Source: Candidatus Brocadiales bacterium (GTDB taxonomy: Bacteria; Planctomycetota; Brocadiia; Brocadiales; Bathyanammoxibiaceae). From it: 9,321 nucleotides of DNA. The stretch spans positions 1 to 9,321 of the forward strand of contig JAUQZZ010000075.1 of assembly GCA_030586765.1 (NCBI GenBank). The letters run 5' to 3'. The notes beneath the pieces were generated by a model. It saw nothing but the letters and a program-made list of their open reading frames with translations. It had not been told where the DNA came from and ran no database searches. Positions 6,589 to 9,321 of the stretch are shown piece after piece (position 1 is the first letter of the stretch; every line of letters begins with the position of its first letter). A program made the position numbers and the translations under genes.

Positions 6589-9012
6589 ATGCGACTAAAG
6601 ACCACTCTGGTACTTCTGGGTATAGTTCTTGTCCTGGGACTTTTTGTCCAATTCTATGAGAAGAAGAGACCTTCCACGGAGGAATGGCAAGAGCAGGCAT
6701 CTAAGGTATTCCTACAGTTCGATTCCAAGAGGGTTACTGGATTAGAGATCAAGAAGGAGGATGGGGTAACATTACTGGAAAGGATAGGTGAAGGGCGCTG
6801 GGAGATGAAGTTGCCCCTGAAATTAAGGGCAGACGACTCGGAGGTTAACAGTATCCTTACAGAGTTTGAATTTCTCACAAAGGGGGCCACTATTGGGCCT
6901 GAGAAGGGTGCCTCAGTAGACCTGGCAAGCTATGGCCTGGATAAGCCTCACGTGGAGGCCTCTTACTGGACAAGCCCCAGCAAGGCAGACAAACGCACCT
7001 TCTTTGTGGGGAGTAAAAGGGTAGGCGGCAACGAGGTCTACATGAGGGTTGAAGGTGGCAAAGAGGTCTACATGGTATCAGGCGCACTCCTGGAGAAGCT
7101 TACAAAGACCATGAATGACCTCAGAAGTAAAGATGTCGTGGAAGTAGACCCCAACGCCGTGGAAAGATTAGAACTACAATACCCCGCAGGTGAGACCATC
7201 CTATGTTCTAGAACAGGTGAGAACTGGAGACTGGAAGAACCAGTCTCTGACCAGGGGGATAGTGAGAAGATAATGCAGGTCATCCATAACCTCAACGCCC
7301 TGAGGATTGATAAAAATGATTTTATTACTGATAAGCCGGAGGACTTATCTAAATTTGGGCTGGATAACCCACAGGTGGTTGCCACCGTCTATAAAGGGGA
7401 CTCATCTCAAGGGCTGCTCCTTGGACATAGACGTGACAATAAAGTATACGCCAAGCGTAAGGACGATGCAGCAGTATTCTTCCTGAAAGATATGACCGTA
7501 GGACTCTTTGAAAAGAGCCATAATGAGCTCAGAGACAAAAAACTAGCCAGGTTTGACCCCCTCTATGTAACCAAGTTCGAGCTCAGGGCCCGGGGTTCTG
7601 TGATGAGTATAGAGAAGACGGAGCAGTATGATTATATGGTCCTCAAGCCTGTGCAGGTTATGGCAGATAGGGACGCCTTTAAAGGCTTTCTGGAGGCTAT
7701 AAAGGGACTAGAGGTACAGAACTTTGTGGCCGATAAACCTACAGAATTAGCCTCCTATGGGTTAGATAGTCCTCAAGCGGAGATAGTCATCACCATCAAG
7801 GACGTACCAAAACCCATAGAAATTCAAGTGGGTAAGAAGGACGAACGGGGTTATCTATGCTACGTAAAGAGGGCTGGAGAGGCCCCTGTATTTTCTGTTA
7901 AAGCCGAGAAATTCTATGAGCCGGCCACCCAGGGATACCTGGCCTTCAGAGACCGGCTGGTAATAGAGTTTAATAGGGACAAGGCTAAGAGGCTGATGCT
8001 AGAGAGAAAGGATAAGCGTTTTACTGCAGAAAAGACATCTGACCCGAAAGAAATATGGGAATTAAGTGAGCCTGTGAAGGTAGAGACGGACGAGGAAATT
8101 ATAAATAACATCATTTGGTCCCTTTCCTTCCTTAAGGCCGATGGCTATGTGGCAGAGAACCCTGAGAGTCTAGCGCCTTACGGACTGGACGCTCCCAGGA
8201 TAAAAGCAACCATTGCCTACGAGAAGGAACAGCCCAAGGAGACGGAGGAGAAAGGTACCCTATTGCTTACAGAGAAGGAACCCGTTGTAGAGAGTAAGAC
8301 CTTGCTTATAGGTAACAAGGTAAAAGAGGGAGAGAACGAGAACTCTTACGCTATGATGCAGGGTGGTAACCTTGTTTTCCTGCTGAGCTGGACGGATGTC
8401 CGATACCTGGAGTCCGAGCTCGCCTCAAAGATGGTGATGAAGTTTGACTCAGAGGGGGTAACGAGGGTGTCCCTTAATTATCCCGATAAAGAGGTGCTAT
8501 ATGAAAAGAAGGGCGAGATATGGGAGATGGTCAAGCCCGAACAGAAGCAGATTACTAGTAAAGAGGTGGATACCATACTCTACAGCCTTAAAAACCTAAA
8601 GGCAGAGGATATAGCACAGTACACCTCCGGTAACCTGGCAGAGTTTGAATTGGACAAACCCAGCTTTAAGATTGCTCTCACTACCAAAGAAGGGGAAAAG
8701 GTGCTGGCCCTGGGTAAAGAGACAGAAAAGGATAGGTATTTCTTAAAGGCTAGCGACTCGGAATTTATCTTCCTTGTAAGCAAAGAAAACGTTGAAAAAT
8801 TAAAGACGGGAAGACCCATTGTAGACCTTAAAGGTGTCCCTTCCACTATGGGGGAGCATGGAGGCGCCACTTATCCCCCGATGAGTGGTGGGCATGGAGG
8901 CGCCCCACATCCTCCTATGGGCGGTGGTGGGCATGGAGGCGCTCCACATCCTCCCATGGGCGGTGGTGGACATGGAAGCGCTTCTCATCCTCCTATGGGC
9001 GGTGGGTATTAA
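6589..9012 (+). CDS. DUF4340 protein with five tandem repeats and a His/Gly-rich tail
   Basis: The 807-residue protein starts at an ATG 10 nt after the GldG-like stop, behind a strong GAGGGGGAAG ribosome site. An N-terminal helix at about 3-21 would anchor it, the remainder most likely lying outside the cytoplasmic membrane. The body consists of five related units starting at about residues 44, 186, 322, 461 and 619, each opening with (F/V)(D/N)-xxx-V-hydrophobic, then a 'W-xx-xx-P' strand turn, and a GLDxP-like motif at 115, 256, 390, 531 and 686 (the last one reads FELDKP). Each unit ends with a strand set resembling 'LLIGxK-x-Y-xxx-VF-xx' and a Leu-rich helix. DUF4340 proteins accompany GldA/F/G-like cassettes in several phyla and have no known activity. 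After residue 750 comes a tail of four 13-residue His/Gly/Pro/Met repeats. Unit 4 has an extra charged insertion near 545-570. Confidence 0.9.
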   Translation: MRLKTTLVLLGIVLVLGLFVQFYEKKRPSTEEWQEQASKVFLQFDSKRVTGLEIKKEDGVTLLERIGEGRWEMKLPLKLRADDSEVNSILTEFEFLTKGATIGPEKGASVDLASYGLDKPHVEASYWTSPSKADKRTFFVGSKRVGGNEVYMRVEGGKEVYMVSGALLEKLTKTMNDLRSKDVVEVDPNAVERLELQYPAGETILCSRTGENWRLEEPVSDQGDSEKIMQVIHNLNALRIDKNDFITDKPEDLSKFGLDNPQVVATVYKGDSSQGLLLGHRRDNKVYAKRKDDAAVFFLKDMTVGLFEKSHNELRDKKLARFDPLYVTKFELRARGSVMSIEKTEQYDYMVLKPVQVMADRDAFKGFLEAIKGLEVQNFVADKPTELASYGLDSPQAEIVITIKDVPKPIEIQVGKKDERGYLCYVKRAGEAPVFSVKAEKFYEPATQGYLAFRDRLVIEFNRDKAKRLMLERKDKRFTAEKTSDPKEIWELSEPVKVETDEEIINNIIWSLSFLKADGYVAENPESLAPYGLDAPRIKATIAYEKEQPKETEEKGTLLLTEKEPVVESKTLLIGNKVKEGENENSYAMMQGGNLVFLLSWTDVRYLESELASKMVMKFDSEGVTRVSLNYPDKEVLYEKKGEIWEMVKPEQKQITSKEVDTILYSLKNLKAEDIAQYTSGNLAEFELDKPSFKIALTTKEGEKVLALGKETEKDRYFLKASDSEFIFLVSKENVEKLKTGRPIVDLKGVPSTMGEHGGATYPPMSGGHGGAPHPPMGGGGHGGAPHPPMGGGGHGSASHPPMGGGY
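8851..9006 (+). repeat. Four 39-bp tandem repeats encoding a His/Gly/Pro/Met tail
   Basis: Units lie at 8851-8889, 8890-8928, 8929-8967 and 8968-9006, each coding 13 residues of the type GHGGAPHPPMGGG. Units 2 and 3 differ only at two silent third positions, units 1 and 4 are more diverged (unit 1 has ATYPPMS, unit 4 has SASHPPM). This indicates recent tandem duplication inside the gene. The tail supplies seven histidines and four methionines in a flexible Gly-rich context. Confidence 0.95.
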
Positions 9013-9064
9013 AGCACCCCTTTCAAATTTCTAGCCTTCCTCAAGAGATGTCTTTTTTGTAGCG

Positions 9065-9080
9065 GCAAAGCTTGCTTTGC
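9065..9080. repeat. Palindrome, 7-bp stem
   Basis: GCAAAGC at 9065-9071 pairs perfectly with GCTTTGC at 9074-9080 around TT. It follows a GTAG at 9059-9062. A second small hairpin, CCCAT/ATGGG around TT, lies just downstream at 9093-9104. Confidence 0.75.
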
Positions 9081-9107
9081 GTCAGTAGTTGTCCCATTTA
9101 TGGGGCC

Positions 9108-9161
9108 GTAGGGCAAACCTTTAGGTTTGTCTGCCTTAGGCGGACTAAAGCCTTGTCCTAC
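9108..9161. repeat. Compound inverted repeat enclosing two hairpins
   Basis: An outer stem joins GTAGGGCAA (9108-9116) to TTGTCCTAC (9153-9161), nine pairs with one G-T. Inside are CAAACC/GGTTTG around TTTA (9114-9119 with 9124-9129) and GTCTGCC/GGCGGAC around TTA (9129-9135 with 9139-9145). The outer and first inner stems share bases, so they are alternative folds. Confidence 0.7.
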
Positions 9162-9222
9162 AAGCTTGATGAATCGAGCAACTACGTCTTCTATAGCAGA
9201 TAAATCAACCGTATAAGCGCGC

Positions 9223-9244
9223 CAGAGGCCTTAAGAGACCTCTG
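9223..9244. repeat. Inverted repeat, 6-bp stem
   Basis: CAGAGG (9223-9228) pairs with CCTCTG (9239-9244) across a 10-nt loop. An A-run rather than a T-run follows on the plus strand, so a plus-strand terminator is unlikely. Confidence 0.45.
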
Positions 9245-9275
9245 AAAAAGTAGTCTAATCATCCATTTAAGGGTA

Positions 9276-9321
9276 GCCGCAGGCTTTAGCCTGCGTTATA
9301 CGCACCCATAAAGGGTGCGGC
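9276..9321. repeat. Compound inverted repeat at the right edge
   Basis: GCCGC (9276-9280) pairs with GCGGC (9317-9321) as an outer stem. It encloses CGCAGGC/GCCTGCG around TTTA (9278-9284 with 9289-9295) and CGCACCC/GGGTGCG around ATAAA (9301-9307 with 9313-9319). The layout repeats that of 9108-9161 although the arm sequences differ. The element may extend beyond the window. Confidence 0.7.

Larger units (their letters stand above)
9013..9321. repeat. Non-coding region with a cluster of palindromic (REP-like) elements
   Basis: No plausible gene is present in these 309 bases. They contain at least seven short inverted repeats with mostly 2-5 nt loops, arranged in groups that begin with GTAG (9059, 9108, 9273). 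Two groups are compound, with an outer stem enclosing two hairpins. Two hairpins share a CTTTAG centre while their arms differ, and two others share CCCAT(A/T)... centres in opposite orientation. None is followed by a T-run, so they do not look like intrinsic terminators; the only T-run (9053-9058) has no stable stem before it. The arrangement fits interspersed palindromic elements, but copies elsewhere in the genome cannot be seen here. Confidence 0.6.

Noticed and set aside
8800..8988. 62-residue minus-strand repetitive open frame (ASMPTTAHRRMW repeats)
   Set aside because: It is the antisense reading of the 39-bp tandem repeat in the DUF4340 tail.
9036..9060. T-run after the DUF4340 gene as an intrinsic terminator
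   Set aside because: The six T bases at 9053-9058 are not preceded by a stem of more than about three pairs.
9013..9321. CRISPR array
   Set aside because: The palindromes are not regularly spaced direct repeats, their arms differ in sequence, and no cas gene is present.

Overview
The window looks like a chromosomal stretch of a bacterium, probably Gram-negative. It has sigma70-type promoters, Shine-Dalgarno sites, an RNA polymerase omega gene, and envelope-associated ABC and GldG-like genes. Most genes use AGG/AGA arginine and ATA isoleucine codons freely, a habit often seen in thermophilic or deep-branching lineages. The lineage cannot be fixed from the sequence. A planctomycete/Brocadia-like or delta-proteobacterial-like origin is only a guess. 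No tRNA, rRNA, CRISPR array, transposase or phage gene was seen.

Layout: two gene sets diverge from a promoter region at about 2840-2997. Leftwards (minus strand) lie a small zinc-ribbon protein (2609-2839), an exported seven-bladed beta-propeller protein (1496-2545), an FMN nitroreductase-like protein (908-1423) and a P-loop ATPase (1-902) that runs off the left edge. The ATPase has no entry start-to-stop inside the window, but its frame is open from 902 to 3 and carries Walker A and Walker B motifs. The nitroreductase body is clearly richer in G+C than its neighbours.

Rightwards (plus strand) an excellent TTGACA/TATAAT promoter precedes rpoZ (2998-3237). It is followed closely by an ABC transporter ATPase (3246-4265), an ABC-2 permease (4344-5054), a GldG-family protein (TTG start, 5061-6578) and an 807-residue DUF4340 protein (6589-9012). 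The last four form the known GldA/GldF/GldG-like plus DUF4340 cassette: a cytoplasmic ATPase, a six-helix membrane subunit and two anchored proteins with large domains probably outside the cytoplasmic membrane. Its substrate is unknown. The DUF4340 protein is notable for five tandem copies of a ~140-residue unit and a C-terminal tail of four 13-residue His/Gly/Pro/Met repeats.

The last 309 bases have no gene. They hold a cluster of short perfect palindromes, two of them nested in larger inverted repeats, resembling interspersed palindromic (REP-like) elements. No convincing intrinsic terminator was found after the cassette.
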